This document shows, piece after piece, positions 41,995 to 52,200 of a stretch of 64,000 nt of DNA. The DNA is taken from the NCBI RefSeq assembly GCF_047556435.1, contig NZ_CP180210.1:62001-126000 (forward strand). The letters are read 5' to 3'. How positions within the stretch are numbered: the stretch's first letter is position 1; the number at the start of each line of letters is the position of its first letter. The position numbers and the translations under genes were made by a program. The notes beneath the pieces are model-generated. The model was given only the letters and a program-made list of their open reading frames with translations, made no database searches and was not told where the DNA came from. The DNA is from Alteromonas sp047556435 (lineage in GTDB: Bacteria; Pseudomonadota; Gammaproteobacteria; Enterobacterales; Alteromonadaceae).

Positions 41995-42615
41995 GGTTAC
42001 CTGATGCTCCCGTCTGTTCTAATACGTGTATAAACGTGTTGCGTTAAACTGTCTGCGGCTATTAAACGTTGCAGAGGGTAGTTCGGGTTATTTTTGTAAA
42101 CGCATGATAGCAGTATAGTCATTACTTTTTTGAAAATTAAGGGGAATTTCACCAATAAATGACGACAGCGTTATTCTGCCACTGCTGGTCAGGAAACGGC
42201 ACTGCTTAGTGTGCAAAACTTGGCGTTATTCAACGCAGCAAAGTGCGTATCAGATCATCGCGCATGAATCAGTCATAATTGCCAGAGCAATCTGATTGCA
42301 AAGCAACAGCGAACAGCTCAGCCTTGTTGTAAGCGACGTTGTGAGCAAAACTGGGCAAAGTGTTGCGGCTACCCTTCGCCGGCACGCTGCCATAACGGGG
42401 GTTTATGTCTGCCGCCCCAGGCCGGTTGCCGTTGTGTATAGATATTCGAAAAGCCTTCATAACGCTTTCAGGCTAATTCAATTTACTGGTGCACTAAGTT
42501 GTGCAAAGGTATTTACGCTACGCCGGTATCAGGCCCACGTAGCGTGCCGGTTAGAAGGTAAAAAAAGCAAACGTCAGTTCTGCGTCTGCAAATTTATTAA
42601 AAAGGAAATGTGCTG
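41995..42615. other. Long intergenic region between mrp operon and carboxylesterase
   Basis: About 620 bases with no convincing gene; a 106-codon frame at 42296-42616 (+) has no family features. On the minus strand TATACT (42117-42112) lies 17 bases from a weak TTAATT (42140-42135), a possible mrp promoter. The esterase ribosome site AAAGGA is at 42601-42606. No RNA family was recognised. Confidence 0.4.
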
Positions 42616-44238
42616 ATGAGCTACTCCCGCCTATTGTTATCGCTGAGTTCGCTGTTACTGTTTAGTGCCTGTAGCCAACAGGAACCTGTGTCAGATGCTC
42701 CGGTGGTTGCGCCAAGAGCGGTGACGACGGCAGGTATGGTAGAGGGAATGAATGAGAGTGGTATCAGTGTGTATAAAGGGATCCCTTACGCCAGGCCGCC
42801 GGTCGGCGAGCTACGCTGGCGTTCACCTCAAACCGTTGACAACTGGGAGGGGGTAAAAGCCGCTACACGTTTTGGCAATGACTGCATGCAAAAGCCATTT
42901 GCCGGCGATGCCGCCCCGCTGGGAGAGGAGCCCGCGGAAGACTGCTTATATATGAACGTGTGGACACCTGAACACACTGAAGACACGCAGGATAAACGCC
43001 CGGTGGTGGTGTGGATCCATGGTGGCGGGTTTGTGAACGGCGGCGCATCACCGGCCACCTATTCCGGCGAATCATTTGCGCGTTCGGGGGTGGTTTTTGC
43101 CAGTTTCAATTACCGTCTGGGGCGGTTCGGCTTCTTTGCGCATCCTGCGTTAACCGAAGCCAGTGACGGGCCAATTGGCAACTACGGATTTGAAGATCAG
43201 ATAGCCGCGATGCAGTGGGTACAAAATAATATTGCGGCTTTTGGCGGCGATCCGCAAAATGTCACGGTTATCGGCGAGTCTGCTGGTGGCGCGTCGGTAT
43301 TCAACCTGTTGACCACACCTACCGCCAGCGGACTGTTTCAACGGGCCGTGGTTATGTCAGGCGGGGGGCGTGGACTGATGCGTGCACGGGCCATATTCGA
43401 CACTGAAAACGGCGAGCCGTCTGCAGAGCAAATAGGTGTGAATTTCGCGCAAAAGTACGGTATTAAAGGTACTGGGCCAGAGGCTCTGGCAAAGTTGCGT
43501 GAGCTACCCGCCGAGGCTGTCGTGGATGGCTTTAATCTGTCGTCACTGTTCCAGCCACCACAAGATCCTCCTACCTATCCTGGTGCGCCCTTGCTGGATG
43601 GTGAGATTGTCAGAGGGCATACCGAAGCGCTGCTGAAAGCGGGCAAAGTAGCCAAGGTCACATTGATGATAGGCACCACCAGTCAGGATCTCGGCTATGC
43701 GCCGTTTCAAAATAAAGATGCGCTGTTTGCCAGCTTTGGTGAATACGCCATGGATGCACAAAACGCTTACGATCCGGGCGGCGATACTCCACTGAATGAG
43801 CTGGCCGTTGCCGTGGGACAGGACCGCGCGATGCAGGAGCCGGCACGATTTGTCGCTCAGCAACTGACAGCCCAGGGGCTGGATGTGTATTTGTATCGAT
43901 ATGGCTATGTGGCCGAGTCGGTGCGAAACGGGCAGGGCACCCCACATGCCGCGGAGATCCCCTTTTTCTTTAATACAGCAGATATCAAGTACCCCGACGC
44001 CAGCGAGCAGGATCTAGCTGCTGCGGAACGGGTTTTCTCTTATGTGGTGAGCTTTGCCAAAGATGGTGATCCTAACCTTCCCCGATATCCGCAGTGGCAA
44101 CCTTATGATAATGAAAAACAAAACATTATGATCTTCAACATGGATGCTACCGCCGAAGAGGTCAGCGACCCGTGGGCTGAGAGGTTAGATGCGGTGCAAG
44201 GTGCCGAAGAGGCGGTGCCGATGCCGGAGCTACGTTAA
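42616..44238 (+). CDS. Type-B carboxylesterase lipoprotein
   Basis: A 540-residue alpha/beta hydrolase of the carboxylesterase/PnbA family. The signal ends in a lipobox (LLLFSACS), so it is probably anchored to the periplasmic face of a membrane. The oxyanion HGGGFVNGG, the nucleophile elbow VIGESAGGASV (Ser near residue 223), and the catalytic His in GTPHAAEIPFFF are present. It hydrolyses carboxylic esters. Next to a GH10 xylanase it may remove acetyl or feruloyl-type groups from a polysaccharide, but that is inference. ATG 42616 has AAAGGA 9 bases upstream; GTG 42610 would be too close. Confidence 0.87.
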   Translation: MSYSRLLLSLSSLLLFSACSQQEPVSDAPVVAPRAVTTAGMVEGMNESGISVYKGIPYARPPVGELRWRSPQTVDNWEGVKAATRFGNDCMQKPFAGDAAPLGEEPAEDCLYMNVWTPEHTEDTQDKRPVVVWIHGGGFVNGGASPATYSGESFARSGVVFASFNYRLGRFGFFAHPALTEASDGPIGNYGFEDQIAAMQWVQNNIAAFGGDPQNVTVIGESAGGASVFNLLTTPTASGLFQRAVVMSGGGRGLMRARAIFDTENGEPSAEQIGVNFAQKYGIKGTGPEALAKLRELPAEAVVDGFNLSSLFQPPQDPPTYPGAPLLDGEIVRGHTEALLKAGKVAKVTLMIGTTSQDLGYAPFQNKDALFASFGEYAMDAQNAYDPGGDTPLNELAVAVGQDRAMQEPARFVAQQLTAQGLDVYLYRYGYVAESVRNGQGTPHAAEIPFFFNTADIKYPDASEQDLAAAERVFSYVVSFAKDGDPNLPRYPQWQPYDNEKQNIMIFNMDATAEEVSDPWAERLDAVQGAEEAVPMPELR

Positions 44239-44442
44239 GCGGCTGAAAGCAGCCTGACTCTGCCAGCGCGAGTCAGGTATTTACTGTGCCTTGCCTGATG
44301 CATGCGGTGGGCAGCTACGACCTGCCGCAGCATGCTTCTTGTGCGTTAACAGGCAACATTACCACTTTTAGTAAATCGCATTCGAAAACCCGTAATTACA
44401 CTCCAGATAAAGAACACATAGGCTGTGGAAAAGGAGAAAATT

Positions 44443-45555
44443 ATGGTCAAATCACTCAGTCTGCTTGTTGGTGTGCTTTGTGCGTCTATGGCAAGCGCAC
44501 AGGGCCTCAAAGACATTTATCAGGATGCCTTTCTAATTGGCAGTATTGCCAGCCATCAGCAGCTTACTCACCCCGATGCACAAACCAGAGCCCTTTTTCA
44601 GCGCGAATTCAATGTGCTTACGGCAGAGAATGACATGAAATGGCAGCGCATCTATCCGTCGCCAGAAGGCTATAACTTTGCCGCAGCCGACGCGTTGATG
44701 CAGCAGGCTGAAGACTGTCAGTGTCAGGTAGTAGGTCATACGCTTATCTGGCATCAGCAAACCCCGGACTGGGTATTTGAGGATGAGTCGGGCAAGCCGG
44801 TAAGCCGGGAGGTGTTACTCTCGCGGATGCAGTCGCATATCTCAACGCTGATGACACGCTACAAAAATGACGTATACGGCTGGGATGTGGTGAATGAAGC
44901 CTTGAATGAAGATGGCACGCTGCGTGATTCGCGCTGGCGCGATATTATTGGTGATGATTATATTGCGCAGGCCTTCCGCTTTGCCGCCGAGGCCGACCCC
45001 GATGCCGAGCTTTATTACAACGATTATAACCTGAATGCGCCAGCCAAGCGTGACGGGGCAGTGCGCCTGGTTAAGTCGCTGCTGGCACAGGGCATAAAAG
45101 TCAGTGGCATAGGCATGCAGGCACACTATATGTTGCATTCTCCTAAGGTCTCGCAGGTTGAGGCGTCGATTCAAGCTTTCGCGTCACTCGGTGTGGAGGT
45201 CATGATTACCGAGCTGGATATTTCCGTACTACCGTTTCCCAAACAGGCTGCTATTGGTGCTGAAATCAGCGAAATTGCTGCCTATGCAGAGGAATTAAAT
45301 CCATACGCGAAGCAACTGCCACAAGAGGTACAAACCGCGCTTGCGCAGCGATATCAGGATTTGTTCACGCTGTTTTATCAGCACAGAAAGAGCATCAGCC
45401 GCGTGACATTCTGGGGGACGCATGATGGCACCAGTTGGAAAAATAACTGGCCGGTGCGCGGACGCACCGACTACCCGTTATTATTTGACCGTGATGGCAA
45501 ACCGAAACCGGCCTACGATGCCGTGGCTACCGTGCCCTCGGTCATGGCGCAGTAA
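44443..45555 (+). CDS. GH10 endo-1,4-beta-xylanase
   Basis: A 370-residue secreted glycoside hydrolase. The signal peptide is about 20 residues (MVKSLSLLVGVLCASMASAQ). The GH10 (beta/alpha)8 barrel shows HTLIWHQQTPDW, the acid/base Glu in DVVNEALNEDG, and the nucleophile Glu in VMITELDIS, ending with TFWGTHDGTSWKN. It should cut beta-1,4-xylan in the periplasm or outside the cell. There is no carbohydrate-binding module. ATG 44443 has AAGGAG 8 bases upstream. Its last 43 bases overlap the 3' end of the convergent halogenase gene, so the two units are transcribed towards each other with overlapping coding ends. Confidence 0.95.
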   Translation: MVKSLSLLVGVLCASMASAQGLKDIYQDAFLIGSIASHQQLTHPDAQTRALFQREFNVLTAENDMKWQRIYPSPEGYNFAAADALMQQAEDCQCQVVGHTLIWHQQTPDWVFEDESGKPVSREVLLSRMQSHISTLMTRYKNDVYGWDVVNEALNEDGTLRDSRWRDIIGDDYIAQAFRFAAEADPDAELYYNDYNLNAPAKRDGAVRLVKSLLAQGIKVSGIGMQAHYMLHSPKVSQVEASIQAFASLGVEVMITELDISVLPFPKQAAIGAEISEIAAYAEELNPYAKQLPQEVQTALAQRYQDLFTLFYQHRKSISRVTFWGTHDGTSWKNNWPVRGRTDYPLLFDRDGKPKPAYDAVATVPSVMAQ

Positions 45556-47015
45556 CGCTGGATAAATGACTCATGAGTGGGGAGTTGATTCACTGCATTC
45601 ATCACCCGCTCACGTTGCTGGCGCATCGACTGCATTAGCTGGGTATCTGATAGCATGGTGGCCGCCGGGTGATAACTTTCAGGAACCACGCCCTGTCCCA
45701 GCATCACCTGCGTCCAGGAGTCTACCCGAAACAGTTCATTTTGTTTCTGGAATGCGTGGGCCTGCTCTTTGAACAAGGTGATGCGCTGCTGTAGCGATTC
45801 GGGCACGTCCATCTCCTTGCAGTGCTTCCAGAACGGGCTATCCTCACGCTCGGTCACATGGTAATGCAGAATAATAAAATCGCGGATCCGCTCAAGCTCT
45901 AGCTGAGTTTGCTCGTTATATTCATTGATAAGCGCCTGGTCGTGACCAGAATGCGGGAACAACTGCATAAAGCGCGTGATCCCCATGATGACCAGGTGAA
46001 TGCTGGTGGATTCGAGCGGCTCGACAAACCCGCTGGCCAGGCCCAGAGCCAGACAGTTTCGGTTCCAGGCTTTTTTACGTCGCCCGGTTTGAAAGCGCAG
46101 TGTTCTGGGTGTAGTTAACGCTTCGCCTTTCACGTTTTTCAGTAAGGTGCGTTCTGCTTCCTCGTCGGTCATAAACTTGCTGGAATACACCAACCCATTA
46201 CCTACCCGGTGTTGCAAGGGAATTTCCCACTGCCAGCCGGCATGATGGGCTGTCGATCGCGTATACGGTACTGCCGGACCTGCAGCGCTGGTCTGTACTG
46301 CGCAGGCACTGTCGCACATTAGCCATTGCGACCAGTCCTCAAATCCGCTTTGTAATGTTTCTTCAATTAACAGCCCCTTAAACCCGGTGCAGTCGATGAA
46401 AAAATCGCCTTCTACCACCTCGCCGCCTTTCAGATGCAGGGCTTTGATATCGCCGCTGTCATGCTGTGTGACCTGCTCGATGACGCCTTCGGTGCGTGTG
46501 ACTCCCAGAGAGCTGCAAAAGCGCTTGAGAAACGCTACGTAATCACCGGCATCCAGGTGGTAGGCATATTGAATATTGCTTTGTGGCGACGTAGCAAACT
46601 TGTGCTGTCTGGCTGCTTCCAATTCAAAACAGTAGTCACCGTAATCGCTTTCCAGCCCTCTGGCTTTCGCGCTTAAATAAAAATGTACGAATTCGGCCAG
46701 CCAGCTTTGCTGCCCGGTCACGCCAAACGAGTGAATATACTTCTCGCCTATATGCCCCCAGTTTTCAAACTGAATACCCAGTTTAAACGTGGCGGCCGTG
46801 GCACGCATAAATGCCTGCTCATCAATTTGCAGCAGCTTGTGAAAAGTGCGTAGTGGCGGAATAGTGGCCTCACCCACACCGATAGTGCCGATAGTTTCAG
46901 ACTCGATCAGTCTGACATTCACCAGTGGTCCCATTTTGCGGGCAAGCGCTGCTGCGGCGATCCATCCTGCGGTGCCGCCTCCGGCGATAACAATATTTTT
47001 TGGATGCGTTGTCAT
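45513..47015 (-). CDS. Tryptophan-halogenase-family flavoprotein (copy 1)
   Basis: A 500-residue FAD-dependent halogenase-family protein. The nucleotide motif GGGTAGW is at residues 12-18. The catalytic lysine equivalent is Lys78 in TFKLGIQFENW. The halogenase signature WxWxIP reads WQWEIP near residue 260, and GFVEPLESTSIH carries the conserved Glu. All residues for flavin-dependent halogenation are present. It is last in a sapC-cupin-halogenase operon in a polysaccharide locus. The substrate is unlikely to be free tryptophan. Genes like this recur beside TonB receptors in marine glycan loci; no function has been assigned from sequence. Confidence 0.85.
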   Translation of the reverse strand: MTTHPKNIVIAGGGTAGWIAAAALARKMGPLVNVRLIESETIGTIGVGEATIPPLRTFHKLLQIDEQAFMRATAATFKLGIQFENWGHIGEKYIHSFGVTGQQSWLAEFVHFYLSAKARGLESDYGDYCFELEAARQHKFATSPQSNIQYAYHLDAGDYVAFLKRFCSSLGVTRTEGVIEQVTQHDSGDIKALHLKGGEVVEGDFFIDCTGFKGLLIEETLQSGFEDWSQWLMCDSACAVQTSAAGPAVPYTRSTAHHAGWQWEIPLQHRVGNGLVYSSKFMTDEEAERTLLKNVKGEALTTPRTLRFQTGRRKKAWNRNCLALGLASGFVEPLESTSIHLVIMGITRFMQLFPHSGHDQALINEYNEQTQLELERIRDFIILHYHVTEREDSPFWKHCKEMDVPESLQQRITLFKEQAHAFQKQNELFRVDSWTQVMLGQGVVPESYHPAATMLSDTQLMQSMRQQRERVMNAVNQLPTHESFIQRYCAMTEGTVATAS

Positions 47016-47022
47016 AATACTG

Positions 47023-48057
47023 CTACTTATTCAGTTGATTGATGATAAGGGCCCGCAGACGCCGGGCCTTTAAGTCGTCGAGTTTCCCCAGCATGCCTTT
47101 ACCTGCATCGGGAATGTGCTCGGCAGGCATGTCAGCATCGCCAAACACGTAATAGTCAAAGAGCGCTTTAAACGCAGCCTTTTCCCGTTCGGGTCGGTCA
47201 CGAATTGCCAGCATGGCATGGAAAAGCGAGGTCATGCCGTTTCCAACATACGCTGGCGCCTGCGACCACCAGTAGTTCACCAGAATATTAAAGTCGCTCA
47301 GACCTTCTACCTGGTGCCACCACATACTGGGTATGAAAATACCATCACCGGGTTCAAGCTCGGCTATTTGTGCGTGTTTCATGGCCTCCTGGAAGCGCGG
47401 AAAGCGTTCCAGATCCGGGTTGTGAAAATCGATCATGCTGATTACCTGACCGCCCGGTGTTCGTTCAACCGGACCGGGGTAAAGGTTAGCGATTTGATCT
47501 GGCGGAAATACCACGACACGTCGGCGCCCGGCTACGCAGCAAGCGATATTTTCCATGTTGTCAAAATGACACGAGGCCAGTGAACGGTTACCCACCCAGA
47601 TACTGACCAGCGGATCGTATTTTTCGTCCGGCACCAGCTGAGGCGTTTCTGAAAACTGAACTTCTGCTTTCAGGCCCGGAAAAAACTTATCCAACGGCGC
47701 TGACGCCATGTAAAGCGATACACCGTCTGGGTTAGCAGCCAATTCGTCGAGGAAACCGTCAACCTTTTCATGCACGCTGTCATAGTTCAGCGCTGCGGCA
47801 TTGTCGCTGTAAAAATAGCGTCCCTGTATACTGGATGGGGCGCGATAAATCATGGACGGCCGACCATTGTAAAATGGTTTCAGGTAATTCGCCGCATCAG
47901 CAGGGCTTTGCTGTGCATGGTCGGTGAGCGACCAGTGTCTGCCTATTCCCCGTAAAATAAGGGGCTGCGCAGTTTCTGCAAGGGTTTTGATATCCGGCGC
48001 ATCCGTCCCGGGAACGGCGTTTACCGGTGTACTGATACCCGCAATGCTATCCGGCAT
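47023..48057 (-). CDS. Cupin-like/JmjC-domain protein
   Basis: A 344-residue cupin_8 (JmjC-fold) protein. The iron-binding facial triad is visible: HFD in SCHFDNMENIACC (about residue 162) and the distal His in PSMWWHQVEGL (about 246). The JmjC-type spacing suggests a 2-oxoglutarate/Fe(II) hydroxylase. Family members hydroxylate proteins or small molecules. The ATG overlaps the sapC stop by 11 bases, and the halogenase starts 7 bases after its end. The in-frame ATG at 48087 lies inside sapC and is less likely. The substrate may be shared with the halogenase. Confidence 0.8.
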   Translation of the reverse strand: MPDSIAGISTPVNAVPGTDAPDIKTLAETAQPLILRGIGRHWSLTDHAQQSPADAANYLKPFYNGRPSMIYRAPSSIQGRYFYSDNAAALNYDSVHEKVDGFLDELAANPDGVSLYMASAPLDKFFPGLKAEVQFSETPQLVPDEKYDPLVSIWVGNRSLASCHFDNMENIACCVAGRRRVVVFPPDQIANLYPGPVERTPGGQVISMIDFHNPDLERFPRFQEAMKHAQIAELEPGDGIFIPSMWWHQVEGLSDFNILVNYWWSQAPAYVGNGMTSLFHAMLAIRDRPEREKAAFKALFDYYVFGDADMPAEHIPDAGKGMLGKLDDLKARRLRALIINQLNK

Positions 48058-48826
48058 AAGCCTTAAGCTCCTGCTGCTTGCGCGCATTTTTTAAATCAAC
48101 CAGCGTTTGAATGTTACTCAGCGATGTCATAGCCAAAAATAAGCCCTGCAAAAAACCGTCCTGATGCAATGAATGTAGTTCATCCGGCCCCAAACCTGCG
48201 ACTTTTTCTTCGCTCACCGCATAGTGCCCGCCCAGTGTCAGTTTAGTGCCATCAACAAGATCAATATTTACATTCAACGGCTCAAGAAGTTCCAGTGCCT
48301 GCCACGCTTTTATCATGTCTTTGGTGACAGGTACACCGCTGTGAATAACGTTAAGAATAGAGGCAATGCGGTTTAAATAATCTGAGTTACCGCCTTTCGG
48401 TAAAAATACCGGCTTGCCCTCTTTTGTCGATAACTTAGGGTGGCTTTCATTCACATGCACCATCACTTGCGTGCCATTGTCATGCAAGCCAATAGCAAAC
48501 GGCCCACGAGCAATCATCGCCGGAACATAATCAGCTGCCCAGCCAGCCTGAGCGCGAATGCGCTCATAGCCCGCCGGCAAGCTTTCATTCAAAAACAGGT
48601 TTTCGCCTTTTTCCAGGCCCAGCAATGCCGTCATCACAAAGCTGCCCGATGCCTCTTCAGGATAAAACAGCACCGGATAGTGACGCGATATATTCGCCAG
48701 TTCAGTCGCAAAAACCGGAACCGACGCCACATTGTCGCCAAACTCAGCACGGTATTGCGTATTCACACGCAGATCTTTGTGGGTGACATTGTCGAGTAGG
48801 GTGTAAGTATTGTTTTGGGTTGTCAT
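48047..48826 (-). CDS. SapC-family protein
   Basis: A 259-residue SapC-like protein (FATELANISRHYPVLFY; LNRIASILNVIHSGV). SapC was named from a Campylobacter surface-layer locus, but its role is not established. In marine and Caulobacter-type genomes it recurs beside TonB receptors and halogenase-like genes. It has no signal peptide, so it acts in the cytosol. ATG is preceded by AAGGAAG. It is the first gene of the operon with the cupin and the halogenase, downstream of a TonB receptor and the repeat region. Confidence 0.85.
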   Translation of the reverse strand: MTTQNNTYTLLDNVTHKDLRVNTQYRAEFGDNVASVPVFATELANISRHYPVLFYPEEASGSFVMTALLGLEKGENLFLNESLPAGYERIRAQAGWAADYVPAMIARGPFAIGLHDNGTQVMVHVNESHPKLSTKEGKPVFLPKGGNSDYLNRIASILNVIHSGVPVTKDMIKAWQALELLEPLNVNIDLVDGTKLTLGGHYAVSEEKVAGLGPDELHSLHQDGFLQGLFLAMTSLSNIQTLVDLKNARKQQELKAYAG

Positions 48827-48843
48827 TAATCACTTCCTTTTAA

Positions 48844-48957
48844 AACCTGCTGCGCTCGCTATTACTGCGTTAAAGCTTATGCGGAAAATCCTCATTTACT
48901 CCATGTAAACTCCGGTTTTCCGCATAACCTTTGCCTTGCACTAGCGTCGCTCGCGAC
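48844..48957. repeat. Palindromic intergenic repeat, copy 1
   Basis: A 12-bp perfect outer stem (TTATGCGGAAAA at 48877-48888 with TTTTCCGCATAA at 48916-48927) encloses a smaller stem TTTAC/GTAAA (48895-48899 and 48905-48909). It is flanked by CTGCTGCGCT and GCACTAGCGTCGCTCG. A related copy follows about 160 bases later. Confidence 0.7.
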
Positions 48958-48970
48958 GGTTTACTGTTAT

Positions 48971-49130
48971 TGCCCGCTGCGCTTTTTATTACTGCAGCAT
49001 CGGTTTGCGAAACTGTGATATCTGCGAGTGTTGTCAGTACTTAAAGCTTATGCGCAATACACCGGTTTATGCCAGGTAAACTTCAGGCTTGCGTATAAAC
49101 TCTCTGTCTGGCTTAGCATTATCGCTATGG
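48971..49130. repeat. Palindromic intergenic repeat, diverged copy 2
   Basis: It repeats the order CGCTGCGCT - TATTACTGC - TTAAAGCTTATGCG of copy 1. The outer stem is TTATGCGCAA/TTGCGTATAA (49038-49047 and 49089-49098, one G-U pair), with TTTA/GTAAA inside. About 50 extra bases lie between TATTACTGC and TTAAAGC. Both copies lie in the gap between the TonB receptor and sapC. Confidence 0.6.
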
Positions 49131-49165
49131 CCTTTAATAGAAAATTGTTTGTGGCTGAACGCACT

Positions 49166-49185
49166 AAGGCCACCGAAGTGGCCTT
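49166..49185 (-). terminator. Hairpin after TonB receptor 1
   Basis: AAGGCCAC (49166-49173) and GTGGCCTT (49178-49185) form a perfect 8-bp stem; on the minus strand the loop is the stable tetraloop TTCG. It lies just after the receptor stop at 49207. No T-run follows, so termination is not certain. Confidence 0.5.
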
Positions 49186-49206
49186 GTGCTTGTTGCATAT
49201 CAGCTA

Positions 49207-52200
49207 TCAGAAAGTATAGCGTGCACCTAAGTGGTAGCGTGCGCCTAAGTCTTCCAGATACCAAAGCTGATTTGGTGTCCGGCCGTGCTCACGGCTGTTC
49301 TCGTCAGTAATGTTAATACCCTCAACGAAGACGGTCAGATTTTCACTTACGTCGTAGCTGACGTTCGCATCAATCTGGTAGTAGTCTTCAATGTACGCCG
49401 GGTTGTTAGACCCTTTGTAGTTTGCACGGTTGAGGAATTTCTCACGCCAGTTCCAGGCAACACGCGCTGTCCAGCCGTAGTTCTCATAAAGCAGAACCAG
49501 GTTGGCAGTATCGCTCAGGCCGGTAAGGGCGAACTGAGATACGTTTGGATTGCCTTCGTTGTCGAAGCCGATATCGCCACGAACAATGGTGTAGTTAGCC
49601 TGAACACCAAATCCGGTATCACCAAAGAAGTGCTGTACAGCCAGTTCGGCACCGTACAGTTTCGCTTCTCTGTTGTTTTGCGGATAAGACGTACGGAACA
49701 CCATGTCCGGATCGCCTTCTTCAGGAATCAAATCCCATCCCGGAGTTTCACCTAAGCGCAGGATTTGCTCAGCGGTACCGGTGTAGTCGTCCGCGCCGTT
49801 CGGGAACGCTTCAGGGTGCTCAAGCAGTACCATCATGGCGAACAGTGACGTGTCATCTACGGCAAATCCGCGTTCACGCAAGGCTTCTGCCGCTGCGATA
49901 GCACGTGGACCTGCAGTCTGGTCCTGAATGCCGAAGAACGTGCGATCCTGCTGACCAGTACCGATGAAGTTCGCTACACGCTTCTCGAAGAAACCGACAG
50001 ACGCGTAGCTGCTTTCGTCGTAATACCATTCCAGAGACAAATCGAAGTTATCCGATTCCAGTGGTAACAGTGCCGGGTTGGATGAAGACGCTGTTGCTCT
50101 CGCACCATTGATGGTTGAGCCGGTCAGACCGAAGTTTGACGGTGATACACGCAGGTCGCCGTATCCGGCACGGGCAATGGTTTTGCTGTAAGAGAAGCGG
50201 CCTTTGATATCGTCGGTTAGCATGATGTCAAAGTCTAAGCTTGGCAGCAGGTTGTCATAGTCCGCATCCACTGACAGCGGTTGTGCTGTTGTGTTTGGAT
50301 CAGTGAAGACTGAGAAGTCGTTGTTGTTTTCCCATACCAGATAGCTTGGTGGCGTAACCAGCGACGTTGACTCAACATCGGTAGTTTCGTAGCGAACGCC
50401 GGCTAACACATTGACTGGCATGTCATTCCACTCAGCCTCAATGTGCACCTGGAAGTAGGCAGCCATGGTGTCTTCTTTCACGGTATCGTTGGTAGAGAAT
50501 ACGCTGCTTACACCAAAGTAGTTAGCGTCCGACGGATACAGAGCGATACCTTCGCGTGCGAGTGCAACCGGGTCACCGATAAAGCCAATGCCCTGGCTCT
50601 GGCCGATGTCAAAGTCTTCAAACAGTGCGCCAACATCAATAGGCTCAAGCAGACCTTCTGAGAATTCGCCTGGGTTCGCAATGCCCCAGTTACCCAGTGT
50701 CATGTTGTCACCGGCAGTCTGGCGGGCATTCATTTCCATCGCACGGCCTTCCACACCAAACTGGAACTTGCCGTTGTCCATGAAATAGGTGCCGTCAAAC
50801 TTGAACTGCGTGATTTCTGTAACCTGTGAAGCGTGACGGAAGCGTAGGATGGAGGAACCCACATCGCCGGCATCCACTACACCGTTGTTGTTACCGCGCT
50901 CTGAATCGTCATACACATTGCGGTACGTTGGCAACTCGGGATCGAACCACCATTCACGAGAGGCAACGGAAGGCGCACCGATACCCACAGCAATTTCACC
51001 CGAGGCCAGGTTGTCACTAGGGCCGCTTGGCAAACTTTCCATCTCTGAATTATGAACGTCAAAGTTCAGTTTCAGTGAATCGTTGACGAAATATTCAAAG
51101 TTTAAGCCCAGAGAGTTCAGCGTGTTGGTTTGCTCACGATACTGCTGCTCGTAACCTTCATCCACGGTGCCGTTGTAGTTCTCAGCGATGTAGATAGGTG
51201 TTGCTACCGGGCCATCGTCAAACACAACATTGGTCACGTTAGAGCCGTTTTGAACCCAGTTGGTAATTTCACCACGGTGCTCAGTAATTTCGTTTTCAGC
51301 AAAAATATAATCCAGCGTAGCGGTCATATTGTCTGCTGGTGCATATTGCAGTGTAATCTGCGCATTCTTACGTTCACGCTGACGGTCTGAGAATGCATAA
51401 CGTAAGTCGTTCGGACGAGCATAAAGCTGGCCTACTTCCGGCGCATTATCATAAATAGACATGTCGGCGTTGTTGAACAAGGTGTCAGGGTCGTTTGGAT
51501 CGCCCCAGGTACCAATGTTCCAGTCGTTTACTGTCGCACCCACGTAGCCAGAGTCACGCTGCTGCACGACGGCCGCTACGTTAACACCAAAATTGGCTTC
51601 GTCATTGGTCCAGTTCATCAAACCGGAAAGCTCAGGAGTAACGTCATCACCCACACGGTTAGTTGTGTCATGAACCGCTTTTGCACCTACGGTTGCACTG
51701 AAGCCCGGGTTATCCAGCGGACGTGCAGTGATAATATTGATAGTGGCACCGATACCACCGGTTGCAATGTCGGCTTTGCTGGTTTTGTAGACTTCAACCG
51801 CGCGCACACCTTCTGATGCGAGGTTACCGAAATCGAAAGCGCGGGTACTGCCGCCACGAGTGGTACCATCGGCACCACTACCACCACCGTAGGTTTGAGC
51901 GGCAGGCATCATACGGCCGTTTAGGGTGATCATGTTGTTCTGACCACCAAAACCACGCACGGTGACTTCGTTACCTTCACCGTTTGAACGGCTGATAGAA
52001 ACACCGGTAATACGCTGCAGTGATTCTGCAAGGTTGGTATCCGGGAATTTACCGATATCTTCTGCAGAGATGGCGTCAACCACACCCACAGAGTTTTGTT
52101 TAATGGAGGCCGCTTCTGTCAGACTCGATTTCAGGCCCGTTACTTCGATAACTTCAACCGGCTCGTCGTCCTGCATGTCGACATCGTTTTGTTGTGCCAT

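Noticed and set aside
42296..42616. 106-codon frame before the carboxylesterase
   Set aside because: No start signal or family resemblance, and it overlaps the esterase start region.
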